From: Alphaproteobacteria bacterium UBA7371
Lineage (GTDB): Bacteria > Pseudomonadota > Alphaproteobacteria > UBA8317
DNA length: 29,230 bases
Reading direction: 5' to 3'
Assembly: GCA_002469865.1 (NCBI GenBank)
Contig: DKOD01000006.1
Location: forward strand, 2,539 to 31,768
The position numbers and the translations under genes were made by a program. The notes beneath the pieces are model-generated. The model saw only the letters and a list, made by a program, of their open reading frames with translations. It did not search any database and was not told the origin of the DNA. Positions within the stretch are counted from its first letter, which is position 1. Each line of letters starts with the position of its first letter. This document shows positions 1 to 7,398 of the stretch, one piece after another.

Positions 1-1458
1 CTTGATCCAAGTGCTGTTTTTCATCTCAGCCTTGCGCACCACAGGCCCCGCTTCCATGGAGGTGTGGATTTCGTCACCAGTGCGGTCAAGGAAACCGGTA
101 TTAATGAACACCACCCGCTTATGCGCCGCTGCAATGCATGCCTTAAGATTTACGCTTGTGCGGCGTTCTTCATCCATGATGCCCATTTTGATGGTGTTGC
201 GGGGAAGGGCCAGAATATCCTCCACATGTTCAAACACTTCATCGGCAAAGGCCACTTCCTCAGGTCCATGCATCTTTGGCTTAACGATATAGATGGATTG
301 GGTTTGAGAGTTTCTCGTGGCACCCTCATCCTTTCGCAAGTCATGAATGGCGATCAAGCTGGTGATCAATGCATCAAGCAAACCCTCATGCAACTCGCTT
401 CCATCTGCGCGCAGCACTGCAGGTGTGGTCATCAGATGACCAACATTGCGCACCAACATGAGGCTTCGGCCCCGAAGGATAACATTATGACCCGCGGGGG
501 AAAGATATTCGCGATCCTGGTTCAATCGACGTGTTTGGGTTTTGCCGGATTTTTCGAATGCTGAGGTGAGGTCACCGCGCATCAAGCCCAACCAGTTGCG
601 GTAAGCAAGAACCTTGTCTTCTGCATCCACCGTGGCCACGGAATCTTCGCAATCCATGATGGTGGAAAGGGCGGATTCGGCGATGATGTCGCTGATGCCT
701 GCTTTGTCACGGCTGCCAATCACACTTTTGGGGTCAATAACAATTTCCAGATGAAGCCCGTGATGGCCCAGCAGCAAATGGGTGATTTCTGGGTTGCCCC
801 GATAGCCCTTGAAGCAGCCAGGTTCTTTGAGGCTTGTTTGTTCATCTGCAAGGTGAATAGCCAGACGGTCGCCATTCCTTACAAGGCCTGTGATGTCGGC
901 CCAACTGCCATGTTGTAATGGAAAAAATTCGTCCAAAATTTCCCGCACATGGGCAACCACCCTTGCGCCCCGTTGTGGGTTGTACCCTTTGCCATCAAGC
1001 TCGCCGTCATGAATTTCCAAGGCGTCGGTGCCGTAAAAGGCGTCATAAAGGCTGCCCCATCTTGCATTGGCTGCATTGAGCGCATAGCGGGCATTGGTGA
1101 TCGGTACCACCAATTGGGGGCCTGCCAGGGTGGCAATTTCATCATCCACATTGGTGGTTTCAACCCGAACTTGTTTGGGCTCTGGCACCAAATAGCCAAT
1201 GTCACGAAGAAATTTTTTGTAAGCATCTTTGTCAAAATCTTGATCCCGATGATCTCGGTGCCATTGGTCAATTTTTTCTTGGAGATCGTCGCGTTTTTCG
1301 AGCAGTTTTATGTTCTTTTCAGAAAAGTACCGATCCAGATGGTCTAGGCCACTGAAGAAAGTCTCTGGCACCACCGGAAGATCTGGAAGCACCTCCAATT
1401 CCAAAAAGTCGCAAAGAGCGTCATGGATTTTAAGATTTTGGCGTTGACGATATGCCAT
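1..1458 (-). CDS. glcB: malate synthase G, 3' part cut off by the window edge
   Basis: Condenses glyoxylate with acetyl-CoA to give malate (glyoxylate shunt and glycolate use, cytosolic). The frame is open from the ATG at 1458 down to base 1, giving 486 residues; the family is usually about 720, so roughly the last third lies outside the window. Family-specific blocks are readable in order: the N-terminal MAYRQRQ region, CEDSVATVDAEDK, RNVGHLMTTPAV, KPKMHGPEEVAF, MGIMDEERRTSVNL and NTGFLDRTGDEIHTSMEAGP. The last of these precedes the catalytic aspartate region, which is not visible. The start is supported by a GGGGAGAA ribosome site just upstream. It is the last gene of a minus-strand series, and its roughly 80-base upstream gap probably holds its own promoter, which I could not pin down. 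Identification is firm; only completeness is unknown. Confidence 0.95.
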   Translation of the reverse strand, partial: MAYRQRQNLKIHDALCDFLELEVLPDLPVVPETFFSGLDHLDRYFSEKNIKLLEKRDDLQEKIDQWHRDHRDQDFDKDAYKKFLRDIGYLVPEPKQVRVETTNVDDEIATLAGPQLVVPITNARYALNAANARWGSLYDAFYGTDALEIHDGELDGKGYNPQRGARVVAHVREILDEFFPLQHGSWADITGLVRNGDRLAIHLADEQTSLKEPGCFKGYRGNPEITHLLLGHHGLHLEIVIDPKSVIGSRDKAGISDIIAESALSTIMDCEDSVATVDAEDKVLAYRNWLGLMRGDLTSAFEKSGKTQTRRLNQDREYLSPAGHNVILRGRSLMLVRNVGHLMTTPAVLRADGSELHEGLLDALITSLIAIHDLRKDEGATRNSQTQSIYIVKPKMHGPEEVAFADEVFEHVEDILALPRNTIKMGIMDEERRTSVNLKACIAAAHKRVVFINTGFLDRTGDEIHTSMEAGPVVRKAEMKNSTWIK

Positions 1459-1537
1459 AAGATTCTCCCCGAAATATCACGTTGCAAGCGTTAAGGTTTA
1501 GGTGCTGGATGGACAAGTGTCACCCCTCACCGCGATT

Positions 1538-2452
1538 TTATCTTTTCTTGATCATATCTGAGGCGGCTGCATGGGCTGATAGAAAAGCCGATTCCACACC
1601 ATTCAATCCAAATCCGTCACCGGCAACCCATATGGGCAAATCACGATGGGCCAACATGCCACCATCCATGGCAGTTTTGGTATGTGCATAAAGCCAGCGA
1701 TGGGCCTGAAGGTCCAAAACCTGATTGCCGGCATCAGCCAGACGCCTGGACATGATGCCAGCAAGTTCCTTCAAGTCTGTTTGCAGCCATGGCATGGTTG
1801 CATCCTCGTCAAAATGAACCACAAGCCTGTGGCCTTCCTGACGGCCAGGTTTGTCTGCCTCCCAAAGATTGGTGCTGTTACCAGCGCCCATCAATTTGGC
1901 CAGGCCCAATTCATCCCCACGCGCAACCATGGTGGCCATGATGGTAACCACAGGCCGATAGCTTACCTGGCCTGCGTCAGGCCAGCTCTGGTCCCAATGG
2001 TTATGAAGTAGGGTTTTGGCCTGGGGCATGGGGCAGGTGATGAGAAGTTTTGTGCCCTCATACGTGACCCCGTCGGTATCTTTGAGTTGTAATCGTCCTG
2101 CATCTTCGGTGATCGAGGCAACTTGCTTTTGCGCCAAAAAATCAGCTTCTTTGGGGGCCATTGCCCTGGCCAAATTGTTGCCTGCTGGTTTGGCCACAGC
2201 CACGCCACCGTCAAGGTCTAGGATTCCTTGATCCACATAGGTTTGCAAAAATTTCTTGAAAATGGGCGATGTCACCTTGAAGAAGGAAGTTCCATGATCA
2301 TAGCCACCAAGATCATGGCGTCGGTGGCTCATGCGTCCCCCAACGCCTCGGGCCTTCTCCAGCATCAAACAGGAAAGCCCAGCTTTGGTGAGCATGTTAT
2401 AGGCTGTAAGGCCCGCCATGCCAGAGCCAATAATCAAAACATCTCTGGCCAT
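1538..2452 (-). CDS. renalase-like NAD(P)/FAD-dependent amine-oxidase-fold protein
   Basis: A 304-residue flavoprotein of the small renalase-like (COG3380-type) group. The N terminus is a Rossmann FAD fold with GSGMAG at residues 9-14, followed by an acidic strand end and GVGGRM, which contacts FAD in amine-oxidase-fold proteins. The C-terminal segment, with WVAGDGFG and then a helix, is the second FAD contact of this fold. Substrate is unknown; bacterial relatives oxidise dihydro-NAD(P) isomers, but nothing here proves that. I chose the ATG at 2452 over the longer TTG start at 2515 because the FAD motif then begins at residue 4 and AAGGA lies about 10 bases upstream. It sits 82 bases downstream of the SbtA-like gene on the same strand and may be co-transcribed. 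Fold assignment is solid, function is not. Confidence 0.8.
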   Translation of the reverse strand: MARDVLIIGSGMAGLTAYNMLTKAGLSCLMLEKARGVGGRMSHRRHDLGGYDHGTSFFKVTSPIFKKFLQTYVDQGILDLDGGVAVAKPAGNNLARAMAPKEADFLAQKQVASITEDAGRLQLKDTDGVTYEGTKLLITCPMPQAKTLLHNHWDQSWPDAGQVSYRPVVTIMATMVARGDELGLAKLMGAGNSTNLWEADKPGRQEGHRLVVHFDEDATMPWLQTDLKELAGIMSRRLADAGNQVLDLQAHRWLYAHTKTAMDGGMLAHRDLPIWVAGDGFGLNGVESAFLSAHAAASDMIKKR

Positions 2453-2534
2453 TTCGATGCCATCCTTACACATGTTGTGGCTGAACAAGGATAAACCCGA
2501 AATGGGTTCTTTCAAGCCACGATTTCAATAACGT

Positions 2535-3476
2535 TTAAAACACGTACGAAGCCATCGCATGGTATAGCGGAATGCCTAAAATGACATTGAAGGGAAACGT
2601 GATGCCAAGGCTAAGACCCAAATATAGGCTTGGCGACGCCTCGGGAATGGCATGACGAAGTGCGGCAGGCACAGCAATATAGCTTGCACTTGCCACCAGG
2701 ACCATCATCAAGATGGTGTTGCCAAAGCCGATCCCCAGCACAAGGCATGCCGCCAAGGCGAGGCTGGCATGCAGCAAGGGGGCAATCAATGCATAAGCCA
2801 ACAGCACGGGGCTCTTTCCTTTTAATTGGGGAATATTTTTGGCCACCTGAAGGCCCATATCCAACAAAAAGAAGGCCAATAGGCCTGAGAAGAGGTCGCT
2901 GGCGAAAGGTTTCATGAGGTCATAGCCTTCGGTGCCTGCAAGCACCCCAATGGCCAATGACGCCAAAAGCAGCAAATTGGCACCTTCCACAAAACTATCC
3001 TTCAGAATATGCCCCACGGAGGTGTCTGCATTTCTGCGCATGTTGTTTGAAAACAAAACAGCGATAATAATCGCCGGCGACTCCATCAAGGCCATGGCCG
3101 CACTCATATAGCCGTCATAGGAGATGCCCATATTGGTCAAATATTGGCTCGCGGTGACGAACGTTACCGCACTAATGGATCCATAGGTTGCAGCAACTGC
3201 TGAGGCGTCAAAGCCATTTAAATAAAGGCGCAAAAAACGGTAGGAAATCATGGGGACCAGGAAGGCCATAAAGATGGCCAGGGCCATGATGGTCAGCACA
3301 TCAATTGTTAGCCCTGATTGAGAAAGGGCCAGGCCACCTTTGAGGCCAATCGACATCAAGAGATACATGCTCAAGAATTTGGCAACCGCCTGGGGGAGCT
3401 CCAAATTGCTTTTCATCACCCCAGCAAGAATGCCAAAGACAAAAAACAAAATGGCTGGGTTGGTAAGGATATCCAT
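2535..3476 (-). CDS. SbtA-like sodium-dependent bicarbonate transporter family permease
   Basis: A 313-residue integral membrane protein, almost entirely hydrophobic segments (about 10), matching the length and layout of the DUF897/SbtA family (COG3329). Recognisable features are an N-terminal PAILFFVFGILAG segment, KFLSMYLLMSIGLKGG and the C-terminal SASYIAVPAALRHAIPEASPS region, typical of this family. Cyanobacterial SbtA imports bicarbonate with sodium; for proteobacterial members the substrate is generally untested, so the bicarbonate role is an inference. No SbtB-like PII gene is visible next to it. The start lacks a strong ribosome site: the nearest purine run lies inside an inverted repeat about 10-27 bases upstream, so translation could depend on that structure. 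Confidence 0.8.
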   Translation of the reverse strand: MDILTNPAILFFVFGILAGVMKSNLELPQAVAKFLSMYLLMSIGLKGGLALSQSGLTIDVLTIMALAIFMAFLVPMISYRFLRLYLNGFDASAVAATYGSISAVTFVTASQYLTNMGISYDGYMSAAMALMESPAIIIAVLFSNNMRRNADTSVGHILKDSFVEGANLLLLASLAIGVLAGTEGYDLMKPFASDLFSGLLAFFLLDMGLQVAKNIPQLKGKSPVLLAYALIAPLLHASLALAACLVLGIGFGNTILMMVLVASASYIAVPAALRHAIPEASPSLYLGLSLGITFPFNVILGIPLYHAMASYVF

Positions 3477-3485
3477 GCTTGTTGT

Positions 3486-3503
3486 TCAAAACCCCTGTTT
3501 TGA
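3486..3503. repeat. perfect 7-bp inverted repeat upstream of the SbtA-like gene
   Basis: TCAAAAC, a 4-base loop CCCT, then GTTTTGA. On the minus strand it lies 10 bases before the SbtA-like start codon and contains the only AGGGG-like ribosome site candidate in its loop. It could be a leader hairpin or an operator; there is no U-run after it that would make a clear terminator. Confidence 0.45.
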
Positions 3504-3515
3504 GAAAGGCCAGAA

Positions 3516-3584
3516 TCACACCGCGATCATGCTCAGCGCAGCTTTAGAAGAGCAATTGCCCCCGCCGCAAGAGCCCGTGGCCAT
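3516..3584 (-). CDS. candidate 22-residue cysteine-containing mini-ORF
   Basis: Between the spermidine-synthase-like gene and the SbtA-like gene lies an ATG-initiated frame of 22 codons plus TGA. It begins MATGSCGGGNC and contains two cysteines in a glycine-rich segment. AAGG lies 7 bases before the ATG with GGG closer in. The frame is also open for about 20 codons upstream without another start codon, so it could be the tail of a decayed longer gene. I recognise no family. It may equally be chance; the region is otherwise the 164-base spacer. Confidence 0.25.
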   Translation of the reverse strand: MATGSCGGGNCSSKAALSMIAV

Positions 3585-3611
3585 TACCCAACCTTGGTCG
3601 GTAAAAGTTGC

Positions 3612-3640
3612 GCCATGCCCAACGGGTTTTGGGGCATGGC
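3612..3640 (-). terminator. hairpin directly after the spermidine-synthase-like gene
   Basis: A perfect 9-bp stem (GCCATGCCC with GGGCATGGC) around an 11-base loop begins immediately after the TAA at 3641-3643. On the minus strand it is followed by GCAAC and then TTTT, so the U-tract is short and slightly displaced. A moderate intrinsic terminator or 3'-end stabilising hairpin. Confidence 0.5.
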
Positions 3641-5125
3641 TTAAGGCTTAAGCAGCAACCTATCGACTGGTGAAAAATCATCAGTAAGTTTCAGCGGCAT
3701 CAAATTTTGGTTGAATTGTGCGATCATAAGGCTCGGCCAGGCAAAAAATTCATTTGTCCCAATGGTAAGCTCTGTCACCAAAGGCTGGCTTGATGCTGCC
3801 AGCACAAAGGTGGTTCGCCCCCATTGGCGCAGGGCGTTTTGATCGGAATATACCTGAACATTGGGAAACACCTCCGCCAAGCTTTTGAGCACCGAAAGCA
3901 TGAAGCGCGGCTTTTGGGCATGATCCACAATATTAAGAAGATACAGCCCATCATAGGACAATTTGTCAGCAACCTCCCTAGCAAACTCCGTGGTGGTGAG
4001 ATGCTGGGGTACAGAAAGGTCATGGAAAGCATCGCCGATGATGACATCCTGGGGTGTTGTCAGCTGACGCAACCCAGCACGACCATCACCATGGATGATG
4101 GTTGTCTCGTCCGATGGCTTATACCATAACTTTGCTTGGGCCATTTCCGTCACCACCGGGTCCACCTCGGCAATGGTTAGGCGCATTTTTGGGTGGCTGT
4201 GGCCCCAGGCGCGCGGCAAGGTGTAGGCGCCTCCACCGACAAAATAAGCACTTTTGCCAGGCCCAACATGTTTGCTTGCAAGCATATCCATCAACGCCAC
4301 ATAGGGTGAATATAGGCGTGAGGGGTCATCCCGATCATTAAAGCCATGGACCAAATGATCAAGCACCATAAAGCGTTTGCCCGGTTCTTCTTCAATGACC
4401 CGGATGCAATAATAGTCACTCTCCCGATCACATAGTTTGCCAGCTGCCAGGGCAGGCCAAGAGGCCAAGAGGGCGGCCAGCAGCATGGATAGGGCAAGCA
4501 TGGAGATGGCTGGCCAGATGCCGCGTCCAAGCGTGAGGGCGAGGCCTGCCAGCACCATATCCAAGGCAGCCATGGCAGCCATGGTGCCATGGCTGCCTAT
4601 AAAGCCAATAAACACATAACCAGCCAATAAGGTGCCAATGATGCTCCCTGCTGCGCCAAGCCCGAAAAACACCCCCAGCACAAGTGCTGGCCGTTGCGCC
4701 CGTTCTTGGGCAAGGCTTGTGGCGATGGGGGAGACAAGGCCAAGGCAAAGGCTTGGGACAAAAAATGTTGCCAGCGAAAGGACAAGAATACTTCTTACCG
4801 GGCTGTTGTCGTTGCTTAGGCCAGGGGCCAAGGCCTGCAAAAGGCTTGGCGCTGCCGCCGTTGCCAAGGCAGCAACCGCAAACATGCAAGCCATGACCAT
4901 GCCGTTCACCCGGGCATTTCCTGGCCTATAGGCAATGCCACCAAAAAAATTACCTAGGGTAAGGCCTGCCAATACCGTCGCAATAATGGCTGTCCATGTG
5001 TATAAAGACATGCCCACATAGGGTGCCAGCATTCGCCCCGCAGCGATTTCCACCACCAAGGTGGCCGCGGCAGAGAAAGTCACCAACATGGCATTGATGG
5101 TCATATGCCCGGACATGTTGCTCAT
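3641..5125 (-). CDS. membrane-anchored spermidine-synthase-like protein
   Basis: A 494-residue two-part protein. Residues about 8-225 form roughly seven hydrophobic membrane segments. Residues about 235-490 form a spermidine-synthase-like Rossmann domain: ESDYYCIRV at 235-243, the glycine loop GGGAYTLPR at 298-305, AEVDP at 319-323 (nucleoside-binding acid) and GDAFHDLSVPQHLTT at 364-378, where D365 or D369 would match the catalytic aspartate region. Soluble SpeE has an N-terminal beta domain instead of membrane helices, and the usual GGGDGG loop is altered to GGGAYT, so true aminopropyl transfer is doubtful. The chosen ATG has GGGGA 6 bases upstream. The frame stays open to 5293 but would then run through the divergent pdxJ start. 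No speD or speE partner is nearby. Family is clear, reaction unknown. Confidence 0.8.
   Translation of the reverse strand: MSNMSGHMTINAMLVTFSAAATLVVEIAAGRMLAPYVGMSLYTWTAIIATVLAGLTLGNFFGGIAYRPGNARVNGMVMACMFAVAALATAAAPSLLQALAPGLSNDNSPVRSILVLSLATFFVPSLCLGLVSPIATSLAQERAQRPALVLGVFFGLGAAGSIIGTLLAGYVFIGFIGSHGTMAAMAALDMVLAGLALTLGRGIWPAISMLALSMLLAALLASWPALAAGKLCDRESDYYCIRVIEEEPGKRFMVLDHLVHGFNDRDDPSRLYSPYVALMDMLASKHVGPGKSAYFVGGGAYTLPRAWGHSHPKMRLTIAEVDPVVTEMAQAKLWYKPSDETTIIHGDGRAGLRQLTTPQDVIIGDAFHDLSVPQHLTTTEFAREVADKLSYDGLYLLNIVDHAQKPRFMLSVLKSLAEVFPNVQVYSDQNALRQWGRTTFVLAASSQPLVTELTIGTNEFFAWPSLMIAQFNQNLMPLKLTDDFSPVDRLLLKP
4565..4597. repeat. 13-bp perfect inverted repeat inside the spermidine-synthase-like gene
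   Basis: GGCAGCCATGGCA at 4565-4577 pairs perfectly with TGCCATGGCTGCC at 4585-4597 around a 7-base loop GCCATGG. Three CCATGG hexamers lie within 33 bases. The stretch encodes an alanine/methionine-rich part of a membrane segment (residues about 177-187), so repeated GCC/ATG codons explain part of it, but the symmetry is complete. Confidence 0.6.
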
Positions 5126-5161
5126 GAAGCTTCCCCAATCTATGTACAAACGCACCAAAGC

Positions 5162-5191
5162 GTTGTTGATCAAGCATGCTTGAAAAACAAC
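5162..5191. promoter_or_regulatory. 30-bp near-perfect palindrome in a divergent intergenic region
   Basis: The core TCAAGCATGCTTGA (5170-5183) is a perfect 14-bp palindrome. It is flanked by GTTGTT (5162-5167) and AACAAC (5186-5191), which also pair, leaving only two mismatched pairs in 30 bases. It lies 36 bases upstream of the minus-strand spermidine-synthase-like start and 49 bases upstream of pdxJ. The size and symmetry fit an operator for a dimeric regulator or a leader hairpin. The regulator is unknown. Confidence 0.6.
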
Positions 5192-5240
5192 CGGATACAA
5201 GCCCAGGTGGCAAGGCCTGATGATACCGAGGGTATGTTGC

Positions 5241-5966
5241 ATGACGAAACGACGTTTGAGCGTCAATATTGACCACGTGGCCACCCTACGCAATGCGCGC
5301 GGTGGTCTTACCCCTGATCCATATGAGGCAGCTTGCCGCGTGGTCCGTCTGGGTGCTTATTCTGTGACCATGCATTTGCGGGAGGACCGTCGCCACGTGC
5401 GCGATGATGATCTGGCCCGTGTCGCTGATGACCCCAATATTTTGCTCAATTTTGAGATGGCGGCGACGGTGGAAATGATTGGCAAATTGGCCGATCTCAA
5501 ACCTCATGCAGCCTGTCTGGTTCCTGAGCAACGGGCAGAGCGCACCACCGAGCGTGGGCTCATTGCCTCTGGTGATGGTGCTTTGGGGGAAGCTGTCGCT
5601 GAGGGAAACCGTCTTGGCGTGCAGATGAGTTTGTTCGTCGATGCAGGGCGGGAAGGCCCGGATTTGGCCAAGCGTCTAGGTGCAGAAGCGGTGGAGTTTC
5701 ATACCGGTCCATTATGTGATGCCCTGGCAGAATGCCGGTTTGCAGATGCCCAACACCATTATGACGACCTGGTCATGGCCTGCGCTTATGCCTCGAAGCT
5801 CGGTCTTGAAGTGCATGCGGGTCACGGCCTTGATGCCTATTCAGCAAGATTGATGAAAAAAATACCTCAGATACGTGAAATGTCTATTGGGTTTGCCCTC
5901 ATGGCCGATGCCATGCTCTATGGCCTCGATCATGCGGTGACCCGCATGCTTGATGCGGTGGCGTGA
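5241..5966 (+). CDS. pdxJ: pyridoxine 5'-phosphate synthase
   Basis: Makes pyridoxine 5'-phosphate from 1-deoxyxylulose 5-phosphate and 3-amino-2-oxopropyl phosphate, the last ring-forming step of the DXP-dependent vitamin B6 route (cytosolic TIM barrel). The 241 residues match the family length. Readable blocks: LSVNIDHVATLRNARGG at the N terminus, VTMHLREDRRHVRDDDL, LNFEMAA, CLVPEQRAERTTERGL, and VHAGHGLDAYSA near the C terminus. The ATG at 5241 is preceded by GAGGG at 8 bases and begins MTKRRLSVNID as expected; an upstream ATG at 5220 would add seven unlikely residues. It heads the lepB-rnc-era-recO-parC run; acpS, which often follows pdxJ in this class, is not present. Confidence 0.96.
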   Translation: MTKRRLSVNIDHVATLRNARGGLTPDPYEAACRVVRLGAYSVTMHLREDRRHVRDDDLARVADDPNILLNFEMAATVEMIGKLADLKPHAACLVPEQRAERTTERGLIASGDGALGEAVAEGNRLGVQMSLFVDAGREGPDLAKRLGAEAVEFHTGPLCDALAECRFADAQHHYDDLVMACAYASKLGLEVHAGHGLDAYSARLMKKIPQIREMSIGFALMADAMLYGLDHAVTRMLDAVA

Positions 5967-5985
5967 CGAGGGGAATGTGAACTTC

Positions 5986-6711
5986 ATGGCAGAGCGTGCA
6001 AAGGGCCTTTGGGCCAACATAAGAACTATTTTTTGGGGTGTGATGATTGCCATCGTCATTCGTTCCCTGATGGTGCAGCCATTTACCATCCCCTCTGGCT
6101 CCATGATCCCAACGCTTCTTGTGGGTGATTATGTTGTGGTGAGCAAATTCACATATGGTTATTCCCGATTTTCTGTTCCATTTTCCCCTGACATCTTTGG
6201 TGGTGGCCGGATTGCCTCAAGCCTTCCTGAACGCGGTGATGTGGTGGTCTTCCGTTTGCCCCAGAACAACACGGTCGATTACATCAAGCGGGCCATTGGC
6301 CTTCCCGGTGACCGGGTGCAAATGCGCAATGGCCAATTGATCATTAATGGTGCCGCGGTGCCCAACAAATTTGTTGGCTGCGCGGATGCGCGGCCGACCA
6401 CCAACAATTGCCGCTACCAGGTTTTTGAAGAAATTTTGGGGGATGCGCCCAGTTTGATGATGGATTCTGGCCGCACCAGGGTGGACAACACCAGGGAGTT
6501 CTTGGTGCCTGAAGGCCACGTCTTTTTTATGGGTGATAACCGAGACAATTCTGAAGATTCCCGCCTTGGGGTGGGTTTTGTTCCGGCTGAAAACCTGGTG
6601 GGTCGTGCCGATCTGGTGTTGTTTTCGATCGATGAAGCTTTTCGTATTTCTGACCCATCCACCTATGCATATTTGTTCCGCTGGGGACGTTTCTTTACGT
6701 TGGTCGATTAA
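5986..6711 (+). CDS. lepB: signal peptidase I
   Basis: Inner-membrane serine/lysine peptidase that removes signal peptides of exported proteins. With the ATG at 5986 it has 241 residues and one N-terminal membrane segment (about residues 12-30). The catalytic serine is S39 in PSGSMIPTL and the general-base lysine K101 in DYIKRAIGLPGD; the later conserved box FFMGDNRDNSEDSR is also intact. Start choice is uncertain: a GAGGGG lies 12 bases before this ATG, and a GTG nine bases earlier is too close to it. The gene follows pdxJ by 19 bases and precedes rnc by 3, so co-transcription is likely. The lepB-rnc-era order is a widespread proteobacterial arrangement. Confidence 0.95.
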   Translation: MAERAKGLWANIRTIFWGVMIAIVIRSLMVQPFTIPSGSMIPTLLVGDYVVVSKFTYGYSRFSVPFSPDIFGGGRIASSLPERGDVVVFRLPQNNTVDYIKRAIGLPGDRVQMRNGQLIINGAAVPNKFVGCADARPTTNNCRYQVFEEILGDAPSLMMDSGRTRVDNTREFLVPEGHVFFMGDNRDNSEDSRLGVGFVPAENLVGRADLVLFSIDEAFRISDPSTYAYLFRWGRFFTLVD

Positions 6712-6714
6712 GTC

Positions 6715-7398
6715 ATGAGTCGTCGGCGTGATGCTGAATTAACCAATATTGAAGAGCGCCTTGGCTATATCTTTGAAGACCGTCAACTTCTGGACCGTGC
6801 CCTGACCCATTCCTCGGCCCAGGCCAGCTATTCCAATGAGCGGTTGGAATTTCTGGGTGATAGGGTGTTGGGTATCGTGGTTGCGGAATATTTGTTTCAA
6901 GAGCCTGAGCGCCATAATGAGGGCGATATGGCGGCACGCCTCAACCATTTTGTGCGTGGTGAGGCTTGTGCGAAGATTGCCAAAAATATCCGCCTTTCTG
7001 ACGGCATGAGAAGTAGGGCCCATGATCAAGATGGGGTATTGGCTGATTCCATCCTTGCCGATGCCATGGAAGCGGTGTTGGCTGCGGTCTTTCTCGATGG
7101 CGGAATGGGTGAAGCCCGTCATGTGGTGCTGCGGTTATGGTCGGACCTCTTGGCGCAAGAGCCAGAGAGCTTTAAGGACCCCAAATCCCGACTCCAGGAA
7201 TATTCCCAAAGCGTCGGTTTGGGGCTTCCTCATTACCAACTTGAGGGCAGTGATGGTCCTGACCATGCCCCACAATTTCATGTTGTCGTGTCGCTGGATG
7301 GGGCCGAGAATGCCCGTGGATCAGGCACTTCAAAGCGTGATGCCGAACGCCAAGCTGCCAAGGCCATGCTCGAAAAACTTAACGCAGGGTTATTGTGA
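6715..7398 (+). CDS. rnc: ribonuclease III
   Basis: Double-strand-specific endoribonuclease that processes rRNA precursors and structured mRNAs. The 227 residues show the two expected domains: a catalytic part with the signature NERLEFLGDRVLG (residues 41-53, acidic E45 and D49) and D116/E119 in ADAMEAVLAAVFLDGG, then a double-stranded-RNA-binding domain at about 155-225 ending TSKRDAERQAAKAMLEKL. All metal-binding acids are in place. It starts three bases after the lepB stop, and its TGA overlaps the era ATG by one base (TGATG), indicating coupled translation. Confidence 0.97.
   Translation: MSRRRDAELTNIEERLGYIFEDRQLLDRALTHSSAQASYSNERLEFLGDRVLGIVVAEYLFQEPERHNEGDMAARLNHFVRGEACAKIAKNIRLSDGMRSRAHDQDGVLADSILADAMEAVLAAVFLDGGMGEARHVVLRLWSDLLAQEPESFKDPKSRLQEYSQSVGLGLPHYQLEGSDGPDHAPQFHVVVSLDGAENARGSGTSKRDAERQAAKAMLEKLNAGLL

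Noticed and set aside
5126..5293. 56-residue N-terminal extension of the spermidine-synthase-like protein
   Set aside because: It would read through the palindrome and into the pdxJ start, and a good ribosome site supports the ATG at 5125.
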